Of a stretch of 64,000 bases of DNA, positions 7,385 through 16,010 are shown one piece after another; position 1 is the first letter of the stretch; the number at the start of each line of letters is the position of its first letter. The translations under genes and the position numbers were made by a program. Source of the stretch: Streptomyces sp. HUAS 15-9 (GTDB lineage: Bacteria; Actinomycetota; Actinomycetes; Streptomycetales; Streptomycetaceae); contig NZ_CP106798.1 in NCBI RefSeq assembly GCF_025642155.1, positions 6,882,001 to 6,946,000 of the forward strand, read 5' to 3'. A model generated the notes under the pieces. The model worked only from the letters and a program-made list of their open reading frames with translations, was not told where the DNA came from and ran no database searches.

Positions 7385-8332
7385 TTAGCTCCGGGGGACC
7401 GCGGAGTCACCGATGCCGGTGGGTTGTTGCGTGCCGTCGATGGCGGGGGACTGCTGCGCGTCGTCGCTGCCGTCCGGTTGTGGCGGTTCGCCTTGTTCCA
7501 GGTCACCGTCGGCGGCCGCCGGTTGCGAGCCGGTGATTCCGTCCGGCTGGTGCGACTCGGCGAGCGCGGCCGGCTGCTGGCCCCTCTCCAGGAAGCGCAG
7601 CAGCTCCACCGGGATGGGCAGCACCAGCGTGGAGTTCTTCTCCGCCGCCACCGCCATCACCGTCTGCAGCAGGCGCAGCTGCAGTGCGGAGGGCGTGTCG
7701 GCCATCTGCTGCGCGGCCTCGGCCAGCTTCCTGGAGGCCTGGAGCTCGGCGTCGGCGTTGATGATCCTCGCCCGGCGCTCACGGTCGGCCTCGGCCTGAC
7801 GGGCCATGGAGCGCTTCATCGCGTCCGGCAGGGAGACGTCCTTGATCTCGACCCGGTCGATCTGCACGCCCCAGCCGATGGCGGGGCTGTCGATCATCAG
7901 CTCCAGGCCCTGGTTGAGCTTCTCGCGGTTGGAGAGCAGATCGTCGAGGTCGCTCTTGCCGATGATCGAGCGCAGGGAGGTCTGTGCCATCTGGGAGACG
8001 GCGAAGCGGTAGTCCTCGACGTTGATGGTCGCGGCCGCCGCGTCCACGACCTTGAAGTACACGACCGCGTCGACCCGCACCGTCACGTTGTCCCGCGTGA
8101 TGCCCTCCTGGGCGGGCACGGGCATCGTGACGATCTGCATGTTGACCTTGTAGAGCCGGTCCGCGACCGGGATGATCAGCGCGAGTCCCGGCGAACGTAT
8201 CTCGCCCCGCAGGCGGCCGAGCCGGAGGACCACCCCGCGTTCGTACTGCTTGACGACCCGCACCCCCGCGGACACGTACACCAGTCCGACGGCACCGGCC
8301 GCGATGATCGCCCCCAGCAGTTCCTGGAACAT
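7385..8332 (-). CDS. Slipin/SPFH-family membrane protein
   Basis: The 315-aa product has a hydrophobic N-terminal segment at about residues 4-22. An SPFH/Band-7 domain follows at about 25-185 (QYERGVVLRLGRL, SPGLALIIPVADRLYKV, ITRDNVTVRVDAVVYFKV). A charged coiled-coil lies at about 180-215 (MARQAEADRERRARIINADAELQASRKLAEAA), and a Gln/Pro-rich tail ends the protein. Slipins scaffold membrane microdomains. The ATG at 8332 was preferred over 8348 because GGAGGAGG lies about 5 nt upstream. It is followed after 10 bp by the YbhB-like gene. Confidence 0.9.
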   Translation of the reverse strand: MFQELLGAIIAAGAVGLVYVSAGVRVVKQYERGVVLRLGRLRGEIRSPGLALIIPVADRLYKVNMQIVTMPVPAQEGITRDNVTVRVDAVVYFKVVDAAAATINVEDYRFAVSQMAQTSLRSIIGKSDLDDLLSNREKLNQGLELMIDSPAIGWGVQIDRVEIKDVSLPDAMKRSMARQAEADRERRARIINADAELQASRKLAEAAQQMADTPSALQLRLLQTVMAVAAEKNSTLVLPIPVELLRFLERGQQPAALAESHQPDGITGSQPAAADGDLEQGEPPQPDGSDDAQQSPAIDGTQQPTGIGDSAVPRS

Positions 8333-8469
8333 GACGACCTCCTCCATAAGAGGCCCTTTGTGTCCACTCCTGCAACGATATGCCCGGTATCCGGTCCGGG
8401 GCCACGCCCCGCACCGCGCAGCAGCCGGGCCCGGGTCCGGCTGGGCCGTCGTCCCCTGCGTTCGGCGCG

Positions 8470-9576
8470 CTACTCGGCCGTCACGAGTGTCTTCGCGTCG
8501 CGGGCGAGTGCGGTGAGGCGGGATATCGCGCGGAAGTACTTCTTGCGGTAGCCGCCCTTCAGCATCTCCTCGCTGAACAGCTTGTCGAAGGGAAGCCCCG
8601 AGGCCAGTACGGGGACTTCGCGGTCGTAGAGCCGGTCCGCGAGGACCACGAGGCGCAGTGCCGTCGACTGGTCCGGTACCGGCCGCACACCGACGAGGCA
8701 CACCGCCCTCAGGTCGTCGGTCAGCGCGCCGTACCGGCTGGGGTGCACCTTGGCCAGGTGGTCCAGCAGATGCGGGAAGTCGTCGAGCGAGGCGCCGGCG
8801 GTGGCGTACGCCGCCTTCGTCACCTGCTCGTCCGAGTACGGCGCCGGTGCCTCGGGCAGGCCGCGGTGGCGGTAGTCCTCGCCGTCGATGCGCAGGGCGC
8901 GGAAGTGGGCGGACAGGCCCTGGATCTCGCGCAGGAAGTCGGCCGCCGCGAACCGGCCCTCACCGAGCTTGCCCGGCAGGGTGTTGGAGGTGGCGGCGAG
9001 TGCGACACCGGCGTCGACGAGCCTGCCGAGCAGGGTGGACACCAGCACGGTGTCGCCCGGGTCGTCGAGCTCGAACTCGTCGATGCACAGCAGCCGGTGA
9101 CCGGACAGGGTCTGGACGGTCTGCTGGAAGCCGAGGGCGCCGACGAGGTTGGTCAGCTCGACGAAGGTGCCGAACGCCTTGAGCGCGGGCTCGGCCGGGG
9201 TGGCGTGCCAGAGGGAGGCGAGGAGGTGGGTCTTGCCGACGCCGTACCCGCCGTCCAGATAGACACCGCGGGGCCCGGCCGGCACCTTGGGCGCCTTCGC
9301 CTTGCCGAACCCGAAGAATCCCCGTCGGCCGGTGCCGGTGGCGTGCGCCCCGCCGAGCCCGGCCGCGAAGCCGTCGAGGACCCGTACGGCCTCGGTCTGG
9401 CTCGGCCGGTCCGGGTCCGGGAGGTACGTGGCGAAGCGGACCGAGTCGAAGCGCGGCGGCGGCACCATCTCGGCGACCAGCCGGTCCGCGGGGACGTGCG
9501 GCTCGCGGGCGCACAGGGACAACGGGGTCGCGTCGGCTATCGGGCTGACGGCGGACGCGGCGGTGGATGACGACAC
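8470..9576 (-). CDS. zapE: Cell division ATPase ZapE (AFG1-like)
   Basis: The 368-aa product is an AFG1/ZapE-type P-loop ATPase. Walker A is GGYGVGKT at about residue 115, Walker B is LLCIDEFELDD, and ATSNTLPGKL forms sensor 1. The conserved substrate-handling stretch DYRHRGL follows. In E. coli ZapE acts at late-stage division with FtsZ; yeast Afg1 assists mitochondrial protein turnover. The GTG at 9576 was chosen. An ATG at 9615 is also in frame but would overlap the start codon of the divergent reductase gene (ATG at 9614). The two genes probably share a compact divergent promoter. Confidence 0.88.
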   Translation of the reverse strand: MSSSTAASAVSPIADATPLSLCAREPHVPADRLVAEMVPPPRFDSVRFATYLPDPDRPSQTEAVRVLDGFAAGLGGAHATGTGRRGFFGFGKAKAPKVPAGPRGVYLDGGYGVGKTHLLASLWHATPAEPALKAFGTFVELTNLVGALGFQQTVQTLSGHRLLCIDEFELDDPGDTVLVSTLLGRLVDAGVALAATSNTLPGKLGEGRFAAADFLREIQGLSAHFRALRIDGEDYRHRGLPEAPAPYSDEQVTKAAYATAGASLDDFPHLLDHLAKVHPSRYGALTDDLRAVCLVGVRPVPDQSTALRLVVLADRLYDREVPVLASGLPFDKLFSEEMLKGGYRKKYFRAISRLTALARDAKTLVTAE

Positions 9577-9613
9577 GGTTACCCATGCTAAGCGCCGTGT
9601 CACACTGCTCGAC

Positions 9614-10390
9614 ATGCGACGCCTGTTCCCTGTGACCGACGAAACAGCAGCCCTTGATGACCGGGAGTGGAGTCTCGCGGAACTGGCGGCCGCGTACGCC
9701 TATCCCGAGCCGCAGGCCGGCGGGCGGGGGACCTGGCTGCGGGCCAACATGGTGTCCACGCTCGACGGGGCCGCCCAGCACGAGGGCCGCTCGCAGCCCA
9801 TCTCCAGCGCGGCCGACATGCGGATCTTCGGCACGCTGCGGGCACTCGCGGACGTCGTCCTCGTCGGCGCGGAAACGGTACGGCAGGAGGCCTACCGCCC
9901 CGCACGCGCGCGTGCGGAGTTCGCGGACGCCAGGAAGGCGGCGGGACAGGCCCTGGCCCCGGCGATCGCGGTCGTCACCGCGAGCCTGGACCTGGACTAC
10001 TCGCTCCCGCTGTTCACCGCCCCCCAGGTGCCCACCCTGGTCCTGACCGGAGCCTCGGCGGCGCCGGACCGTATCGCCACCGCCGAGAAGGCGGGCGCGC
10101 GGGTGGTGATCGCGGGCGACGGCGCCGGAGTGGACCCGGTGCGGGCCGTAGAAGCCCTCGCCGGCCTCGGTCACACCCGGCTGCTCACCGAGGGCGGCCC
10201 CCGGCTGCTGGGCCAGCTGATCGCCGCCGGAGCGCTCGACGAGCTCTGTCTGACCCTCTCCCCGATGCTCACCGCGGGCGACGCGCAGCGCATCGCCGGG
10301 GGGCCGTCGGTCGCGGTGCCGCGGCGCTTCGAACTGGTGTCGCTCCTGGAAGAGGCCGGGTTCCTGTTCGGTCGCTACCGTCGGTCATGA
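9614..10390 (+). CDS. RibD C-terminal-type pyrimidine reductase family protein
   Basis: The 258-aa product has the dihydrofolate-reductase-like fold of the RibD reductase domain: WLRANMVSTLDGAA near the N-terminus, the NADPH-binding VVLVGAETVRQE, and LLTEGGPRLLGQLI with DELCLTLSPML near the C-terminus. The RibD deaminase domain is absent and no other rib gene is nearby. It may therefore be a stand-alone reductase with a different pyrimidine or pterin substrate. It is divergent from zapE and followed by two hairpins. Confidence 0.85.
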   Translation: MRRLFPVTDETAALDDREWSLAELAAAYAYPEPQAGGRGTWLRANMVSTLDGAAQHEGRSQPISSAADMRIFGTLRALADVVLVGAETVRQEAYRPARARAEFADARKAAGQALAPAIAVVTASLDLDYSLPLFTAPQVPTLVLTGASAAPDRIATAEKAGARVVIAGDGAGVDPVRAVEALAGLGHTRLLTEGGPRLLGQLIAAGALDELCLTLSPMLTAGDAQRIAGGPSVAVPRRFELVSLLEEAGFLFGRYRRS

Positions 10391-10395
10391 AATCA

Positions 10396-10464
10396 GCGGA
10401 ATCTACCGTTCCGCTTGGCTTTCGACGGGCACACTAAATCCGGCAGTACCCGTGCGATCACGGG
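10396..10464 (+). terminator. Tandem hairpins downstream of the RibD-like gene
   Basis: Two perfect short hairpins lie in the 128-bp gap. The first is GCGGAA (10396-10401) pairing with TTCCGC (10409-10414), followed by TTGGCTTT. The second is CCCGTG (10449-10454) pairing with CACGGG (10459-10464) across a 4-nt loop. Their position just after the stop at 10390 fits transcription termination or RNA protection. Confidence 0.5.
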
Positions 10465-10518
10465 GCAGGATGGTTTCCGCAGGGCCTGACACGGCCCACG
10501 GAGCAGAATGGGGCGCTG

Positions 10519-10992
10519 GTGTTCACAAGCGTATTGATGATCGAGAAGGCCCTGACGTCCGCCGACGTGGAGTTCGTCACCACCTTGCACGGAGACGAGC
10601 AGATCTCCTTCCATGTGCTGCTCCAGCCTCGGGGCGACCAGGCCGACCGCCTCCTGCGGGCCATCGACGACATCGCGCTCGGCGAACTCGACGAGGCGGC
10701 ACGCGAGCGCGGGGTGCCCGAGGGCGCCGCGGCGAAGGAGCCCGCGGAGCAGGCCCTGGAGGTGTCCCTCAAGGCGCTGCGCGCGGCGGGCGGCGAGGCG
10801 GAGGGCAGGCTGGTGGAGGACCACCCGCTGGACGCCCTGAAGGCCCTGGTCGAAGAGATCGGCGCCGACGAGGTGATCGTCCTGACCGACCCCCACTACG
10901 TGGAGGAGTTCTTCCACCGCGACTGGGCGTCCCGGGCCCGCCACAAGGTCGGCGTACCGGTGCTCAAGCTGTTCTCCCACAGCAAGGCGTGA
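10519..10992 (+). CDS. Conserved actinobacterial protein, universal-stress-like
   Basis: The 157-aa cytoplasmic product has an alternating strand-helix pattern ending IGADEVIVLTDPHYVEEFFHRDW and GVPVLKLF, which resembles the C-terminal half of universal-stress or nucleotide-binding folds. Close homologues are often labelled indole-3-glycerol phosphate synthase. I see no TIM-barrel or phosphate-binding motif to support that, and the length is far too short. The GTG at 10519 is the most 5' reasonable start. It lies 125 bp upstream of murC on the same strand. Confidence 0.75.
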   Translation: MFTSVLMIEKALTSADVEFVTTLHGDEQISFHVLLQPRGDQADRLLRAIDDIALGELDEAARERGVPEGAAAKEPAEQALEVSLKALRAAGGEAEGRLVEDHPLDALKALVEEIGADEVIVLTDPHYVEEFFHRDWASRARHKVGVPVLKLFSHSKA

Positions 10993-11117
10993 CCGGCGAT
11001 CGCGGCGGACGTGACGTGACCGCTGCCCGTAACGGACCTAATAGGTGTTGGGCGTGCCGGGGCCATATGGTGGTGCGCTGAATGTTCGCTTCGCCGCACC
11101 ACTCCAGGGAGACGCAC

Positions 11118-12509
11118 ATGGCCCCGGGCCTTCCTACCGCCATGGACCGACCGCACTTCATCGGCATCGGCGGCGCCGGAATGTCGGGCATCGCGAAGAT
11201 CCTCGCGCAGCGCGGGGCCAAGGTGGCGGGCAGTGACGCCAAGGAGTCGGCGACCGCCGAGGCGCTGCGCGCGCTGGGCGTGACCGTGCACATCGGGCAC
11301 GCGGCCGAGCACCTCGCCGACGACGCCAGCTGTGTGGTCGTCTCGTCGGCGATCCGCAAGGACAACCCGGAGCTGGCCCGCGCGGCGGAGCTGGGCATTC
11401 CCGTGGTCCACCGCTCCGACGCCCTGGCCGCCCTGATGGAGGGCCTGCGCCCGATCGCGGTCGCGGGCACCCACGGCAAGACGACCACCACGTCGATGCT
11501 CGCGGTCTCCCTGTCCGAGCTGGGCCTGGACCCCTCCTACGCCATCGGCGGCGACCTGGACGCCCCCGGCTCCAACGCGCTGCACGGCGACGGCGAGATC
11601 TTCGTCGCCGAGGCGGACGAATCGGACCGCAGCTTCCACAAGTACGCGCCCGAGGTCGCGATCGTCCTCAACGTAGAGCTCGACCACCATGCCAACTACG
11701 CCTCGATCGACGAGATCTACGAGTCCTTCGAGACCTTCGCCGGCCGGATCGTGCCCGGCGGCACGCTGGTGATCTCCGCCGACCACGAGGGCGCCCGGAA
11801 GCTGACCGAGCGCCTGGCCGGTTCGGTGCGGACGGTGACCTACGGCGAGGCGGCGGACGCCGACGTACGCGTCCTGTCCGTCGTACCGCAGGGCCTGAAG
11901 AGCGAGGTCACCGTCCTGCTGGACGGGGCGGAGCTGACCTTCACGGTGTCCGTCCCCGGCCGTCACTACGCGCACAACGCGGTGGCCGCCCTGGCTGCGG
12001 GCGTGGCGCTGGGCGTCCCCGCCGCGCGGCTGGCGCCCGCGCTGGCCGCGTACACCGGCGTGAAGCGGCGTCTGCAGCTGAAGGGCGAGGCGGCCGGCGT
12101 CCAGGTCATCGACTCCTACGCCCACCACCCCACGGAGATGACCGCCGACCTGGAGGCGATGCGCGGGGCCGCGGGCGACTCCCGCATCCTCGTCGTCTTC
12201 CAGCCGCACCTGTTCTCCCGCACCCAGGAGCTGGGCAAGGAGATGGGCGAGTCCCTGGCCCTCGCGGACGAGTCCGTCGTCCTCGACATCTATCCGGCCC
12301 GCGAGGACCCGATCCCCGGTGTGACCAGCGAGCTGATCATCGACGCGGCGCGCGCGGCGGGCGCGGCCGTCATGGCCCTGCACGACAAGACCGAGGTCCC
12401 CTCGGTGATCGCGGGAATGGCGAGGCCGGGTGATCTCGTTCTCACCATGGGCGCGGGCGACGTGACCGACCTGGGCCCGCGGATCCTGGATCACCTGTCG
12501 CAGCAGTGA
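11118..12509 (+). CDS. murC: UDP-N-acetylmuramate--L-alanine ligase MurC
   Basis: The 463-aa product has all three Mur ligase domains: the N-terminal UDP-binding Rossmann domain (HFIGIGGAGMSGIAKIL), the ATPase domain (GTHGKTTTTSML, VAEADESDRSF, LNVELDHHANY) and the C-terminal domain (SYAHHPTEM, VVFQPHLFSRT, DIYPAREDPIPGV). It adds the first L-Ala to UDP-MurNAc in peptidoglycan synthesis, in the cytoplasm. The ATG at 11118 follows AGGGAGA. The msrB start lies 13 bp after its stop, so the two are likely co-transcribed. It sits here away from a mur/fts cluster. Confidence 0.96.
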   Translation: MAPGLPTAMDRPHFIGIGGAGMSGIAKILAQRGAKVAGSDAKESATAEALRALGVTVHIGHAAEHLADDASCVVVSSAIRKDNPELARAAELGIPVVHRSDALAALMEGLRPIAVAGTHGKTTTTSMLAVSLSELGLDPSYAIGGDLDAPGSNALHGDGEIFVAEADESDRSFHKYAPEVAIVLNVELDHHANYASIDEIYESFETFAGRIVPGGTLVISADHEGARKLTERLAGSVRTVTYGEAADADVRVLSVVPQGLKSEVTVLLDGAELTFTVSVPGRHYAHNAVAALAAGVALGVPAARLAPALAAYTGVKRRLQLKGEAAGVQVIDSYAHHPTEMTADLEAMRGAAGDSRILVVFQPHLFSRTQELGKEMGESLALADESVVLDIYPAREDPIPGVTSELIIDAARAAGAAVMALHDKTEVPSVIAGMARPGDLVLTMGAGDVTDLGPRILDHLSQQ

Positions 12510-12522
12510 GGGGCTGAGGCTC

Positions 12523-12930
12523 ATGTCGTACGACGTCGAGAAGCCGGACGAGCAGTGGCGCGCGGAGCTGACCCCGGCCGAGTACGCCGTCCTGCGCGAG
12601 GCCGGCACCGAGCCGGCCTTCGTCGGCGAGTACACGAACACCAAGGCCAAGGGCGTCTACTCCTGCCGCGCCTGTGGCGCCGAACTCTTCACCTCGGAGA
12701 CCAAGTTCGAATCCCACTGCGGCTGGCCGTCCTTCTTCGATCCCAAGGACACCGACGCCGTGGAACTCCTGGAGGACCGCTCGCACGGAATGCTGCGCAC
12801 CGAGGTGCGCTGCGCCCGCTGCGGCTCGCACCTCGGCCATGTCTTCGAGGGCGAGGGGTACGCGACCCCGACCGACCAGCGGTACTGCATCAACTCGATC
12901 TCGTTGCGATTGGTGCCGGACGAGGAGTAG
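12523..12930 (+). CDS. msrB: Peptide-methionine (R)-S-oxide reductase MsrB
   Basis: The 135-aa product has the full SelR domain. Zinc-binding pairs CRAC and CARC are present, the substrate pocket motif is HCGWPSFFDP, and the catalytic Cys is in QRYCINSISL. It reduces methionine-R-sulfoxide in proteins, normally with thioredoxin. It is 13 bp behind murC. Confidence 0.96.
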   Translation: MSYDVEKPDEQWRAELTPAEYAVLREAGTEPAFVGEYTNTKAKGVYSCRACGAELFTSETKFESHCGWPSFFDPKDTDAVELLEDRSHGMLRTEVRCARCGSHLGHVFEGEGYATPTDQRYCINSISLRLVPDEE

Positions 12931-13097
12931 GCGGGCGTCGCGCTGCCTGTCGGTCAGGGTGTTGCACGCAGGCGGGGAGAAGACCGGCGCTCAGGATGCC
13001 GCAGGGCCCGGCTTCCTGCGCTGGACGAGGACGCCGACCGCCGTGGAGACGAGAGCGCAGGCGATGTGCGAAACCGTCTGGTGTATTTTCGTAAAGT

Positions 13098-13118
13098 CAC
13101 CTGATTTGTCTACAGGTG
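13098..13118. promoter_or_regulatory. Inverted repeat just before the GAF-SpoIIE phosphatase start
   Basis: A perfect CACCTG/CAGGTG inverted repeat (13098-13103 and 13113-13118) encloses nine A/T-rich bases and ends 12 bp before the chosen start codon. The surrounding stretch (13081-13115) is unusually AT-rich for this genome. It could be an operator, or a small hairpin that hides the ribosome site GGTGGGAG. Confidence 0.35.
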
Positions 13119-13130
13119 GGAGTGGTCCGG

Positions 13131-15923
13131 ATGGCTCGCGACGGTCGGAGCGATGACGTCACGGCGCGCAGCCGTGAGCGCTTCCTGGCCGGAGGGCCGG
13201 TGGTCGCCGGGGTACGCAGCGAGATCCTGTCCTCGTGGAGCCGCTGCCAGTCCATTGGTCTGCGTCCGAGTCTGGGGACCACGTACTTGGGAGAACCCGA
13301 CCTGGACACGGAACTCGTCCACGCCGCGGAGCCGGTGCTCGACGAAGTGGCCCGCGCGATCGCCGGGACCTGGTCCACCGTGATCCTCACCGACGGTGAG
13401 GGCGTGGTGCTCCGCTGTCTGACCGGCGAGCCGCAGATGTCCCGGTATCTCGACACCGCGGGCGGCGGGGCGCCCGGCTTCAGCTTCCACGAGTCCCTCG
13501 GCGGTACCACGTCGATCGGTCTCGCGCTCGCGGAGCGGCGCGCCAGCCGCGTCTACGGCCATGAGCACTTCGCCGACGCATGGACCGTGCAGGGCTGCGT
13601 GGCCGTGCCCGTGCACGAGCCCTTGAGCGGACGCATCGTCGGCGTCGTGGACCTCGCGACCGAGTCGTCCGAGTTCACCTCGATGCTGGAGACCATGGCG
13701 CGCAAGGCCGCTCACGCCATCGAACGAAGGCTGTTGGAGCAGAAGACCGACCGGGAGCGGACCCTGCTGCGGGCCTACATGCGGACCGCTCGCCAGGTGC
13801 GGGCACCCGAGTTCAGGCACGGACGGCAGATCGTCCTCGGTGCCCCGGCCGAGGACCTGCTGACGGGGTCCGACCGGCTGCTCCTGGAGGAGAAGGCGGC
13901 AGGACTGATCGCCTCGGGCCGCAGGGCCGCAATCGAGGTACCCGTGTCCGGTGGACGGGTGGTCACGCTCCTGGCACGCCCGGTGGCGGACGTGTGCGAC
14001 GGGGTCGCGGTCGAGGTCATCGTTCCCGCGAGTGGCGCGCTGTTCTCCGCGGGCGGGACGCCCGCCCCCGCACCGGCCGTGCTGGGAACCGGCACGCCCG
14101 AAACGGCCCCCGGCGCCTGGCGCGGTCCTCCTACCGCTACCGCGATTCCTGCTGCCACCCCGGTTCCGGATCCCACCGCGGCTCCGTCCGCGAAGGCGGG
14201 CGAGGAGCAGTGCCACCGATGGCTGCTGGCCGTCGGGGAACCGGGGATCGGCAGGCTCGCCCTCGCGGCGCGGCGCCGCCTGGAGCTGCTGCGCGAGTCC
14301 AGCCGCCGTATCGGCACCACGTTGGACGTCGTCCGCACGGCCGAGGAACTGGCCGAGGTGGTGGTCGAGAACTTCGCCGACGTCGTCACCGTCGACCTGT
14401 ACCCCGCGGTGCTCCGCGGCGACGAGCCCTCGGCGGCCGATGTGCTGCCGATGCGGCGCACCGCGGTGCGCGGGGTGGAGGGTTTCCCCTTCCGCGGGGT
14501 GGGCGAGCAGATCGGCTTCGCCCCCACCAGCCTGCAGGCCCAGTGTCTGGCCAGTGGCTCTCCGTCGATGGAGGCGGACCTGAAGGCCTCGCGATGCTGG
14601 GCCGCCGAGGACCCGGTACGTGCCGCGACGATCCTCGAGCGGGGCATACACTCCCTCATCACCGTGCCGCTGAGCGCCCGTGGCGTCCCTCTGGGGATGG
14701 CCGGCTTCTACCGTTCGCGAAGGTCCGCGCCCTTCGAGGACGACGACGTCTCACTAGCCGCGGAACTGGTCGACTGCGCGTCGCTCTGCATCGACAACGC
14801 GCGCCGTTACACGCGCGAGCACTCCACCGCCCTCGCCCTTCAGCGCAGTCTGCTCCCGCACGGCCTGCCCGAACAGAACGCGTTGGAGGTCGCCTACCGC
14901 TATCTGCCCGCACACACCGGAGTCAGTGGCGACTGGTTCGATGTGATCCCCCTGTCAGGGGCCCGCATCGCACTTGTCGTGGGCGATGTGGTCGGCCACG
15001 GCGTCCACGCCGCCGCCACCATGGGGCGGCTGCGTACCGCCGTGGACAACTTCGCCTCCTTCGAGCTCGCCCCCGACGAACTCCTCACGCATCTGGACGA
15101 CCTGGTCGCCCGGATGGCCCGGCAGGAGGGCAGCACGGATGCCTTCATCGGGGCCACCTGCCTGTACGGGGTGTACGACCCGACGACCCGCCGCTGCAGT
15201 CTCTCGCGCGCGGGACACCTCCCACCGGCGCTCATCTCCGGCGACGGGACGGTCACCTTCCCCGAGGTGCCCGCCGCGCCGCCGCTCGGCCTGGGTGGAT
15301 TCCCCTTCGAGACGGTCGAGATCGAGCTGCCGGACGACAGCCAGCTGGTGTTCTACACCGATGGGCTCGTCGAGGACCGCGAACGGTGCATCGAGACCGT
15401 GCTGGAGGAGCTCCGGCAGACCCTGGGCCACCCCGGACGCTCGCCGGAGGAGACCTGCCAGGCCGTCGTGGCGGCCCTGCCGCCGTCCCAGCCGACCGAG
15501 GACGACGTCACCCTGCTCGTCGTCCGCCCCCGCGGTCTGGACGCCTCGGACATGGCCTGCTGGGACGACCTTCCGCCGGACCCGGCCATCGTGTCCGAGA
15601 TACGTGGCGCCGTGGTCCGGCAGCTCACCGACTGGAAGATGGAGGAGGCCGTCTTCACCACGGAGCTGATCCTCAGCGAACTGCTCACCAACGCCATCCG
15701 CCATGCCACGGGCCCCTTCCGGGTACGGCTGCTGCGCGATCGGATGCTCATCTGCGAGGTCGCCGACACCAGCAGTACCTCTCCGCATCTGCGTCAGGCC
15801 GACATGACCGACGAAGGCGGCCGCGGCCTCTTCCTCGTCGCCCAGCTCGCCCAGCGCTGGGGAACCCGTTACACACCCCGCGGCAAGGTCATCTGGGCCG
15901 AGCAGCCGATGCCCGGGGGCTGA
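13131..15923 (+). CDS. GAF-SpoIIE (PP2C) phosphatase with C-terminal HATPase kinase domain
   Basis: The 930-aa cytoplasmic product has, in order: an AcoR-type N-terminus (SEILSSWSRCQ) with a GAF domain at about residues 50-215, a Pro/Ala-rich linker at about 300-365, a second GAF domain at 380-540, a PP2C/SpoIIE phosphatase domain at 575-790 (GDWFDV, VVGDVVGHG, FYTDGLVE, DDVTLLVV) and an HATPase anti-sigma-kinase-like domain at 800-925 (LSELLTNAIRHA, GRGLFLVAQLA). Such proteins combine RsbU-like phosphatase and RsbW-like kinase functions to control anti-sigma-factor antagonists. The ATG at 13131 follows GGTGGGAG; a GTG at 13116 is also in frame. There is no antagonist gene beside it. Confidence 0.92.
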   Translation: MARDGRSDDVTARSRERFLAGGPVVAGVRSEILSSWSRCQSIGLRPSLGTTYLGEPDLDTELVHAAEPVLDEVARAIAGTWSTVILTDGEGVVLRCLTGEPQMSRYLDTAGGGAPGFSFHESLGGTTSIGLALAERRASRVYGHEHFADAWTVQGCVAVPVHEPLSGRIVGVVDLATESSEFTSMLETMARKAAHAIERRLLEQKTDRERTLLRAYMRTARQVRAPEFRHGRQIVLGAPAEDLLTGSDRLLLEEKAAGLIASGRRAAIEVPVSGGRVVTLLARPVADVCDGVAVEVIVPASGALFSAGGTPAPAPAVLGTGTPETAPGAWRGPPTATAIPAATPVPDPTAAPSAKAGEEQCHRWLLAVGEPGIGRLALAARRRLELLRESSRRIGTTLDVVRTAEELAEVVVENFADVVTVDLYPAVLRGDEPSAADVLPMRRTAVRGVEGFPFRGVGEQIGFAPTSLQAQCLASGSPSMEADLKASRCWAAEDPVRAATILERGIHSLITVPLSARGVPLGMAGFYRSRRSAPFEDDDVSLAAELVDCASLCIDNARRYTREHSTALALQRSLLPHGLPEQNALEVAYRYLPAHTGVSGDWFDVIPLSGARIALVVGDVVGHGVHAAATMGRLRTAVDNFASFELAPDELLTHLDDLVARMARQEGSTDAFIGATCLYGVYDPTTRRCSLSRAGHLPPALISGDGTVTFPEVPAAPPLGLGGFPFETVEIELPDDSQLVFYTDGLVEDRERCIETVLEELRQTLGHPGRSPEETCQAVVAALPPSQPTEDDVTLLVVRPRGLDASDMACWDDLPPDPAIVSEIRGAVVRQLTDWKMEEAVFTTELILSELLTNAIRHATGPFRVRLLRDRMLICEVADTSSTSPHLRQADMTDEGGRGLFLVAQLAQRWGTRYTPRGKVIWAEQPMPGG

Positions 15924-16010
15924 GCCGGGGTCCGGCCGCCGACCCGGCTCGCCCGGCGCACGACGGAAGGCCCGTCCGCGGTCCCCACGGGCAGGCAGGA
16001 GATCAAGGCC

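Noticed and set aside
10519..10992. Indole-3-glycerol phosphate synthase label common for this family
   Set aside because: The 157-aa protein lacks a TIM barrel and the phosphate-binding and catalytic residues of TrpC.
13098..13118. Riboswitch or attenuator before the phosphatase gene
   Set aside because: Only one short inverted repeat is present, with no second structure or leader peptide. It was kept as a weak operator candidate only.
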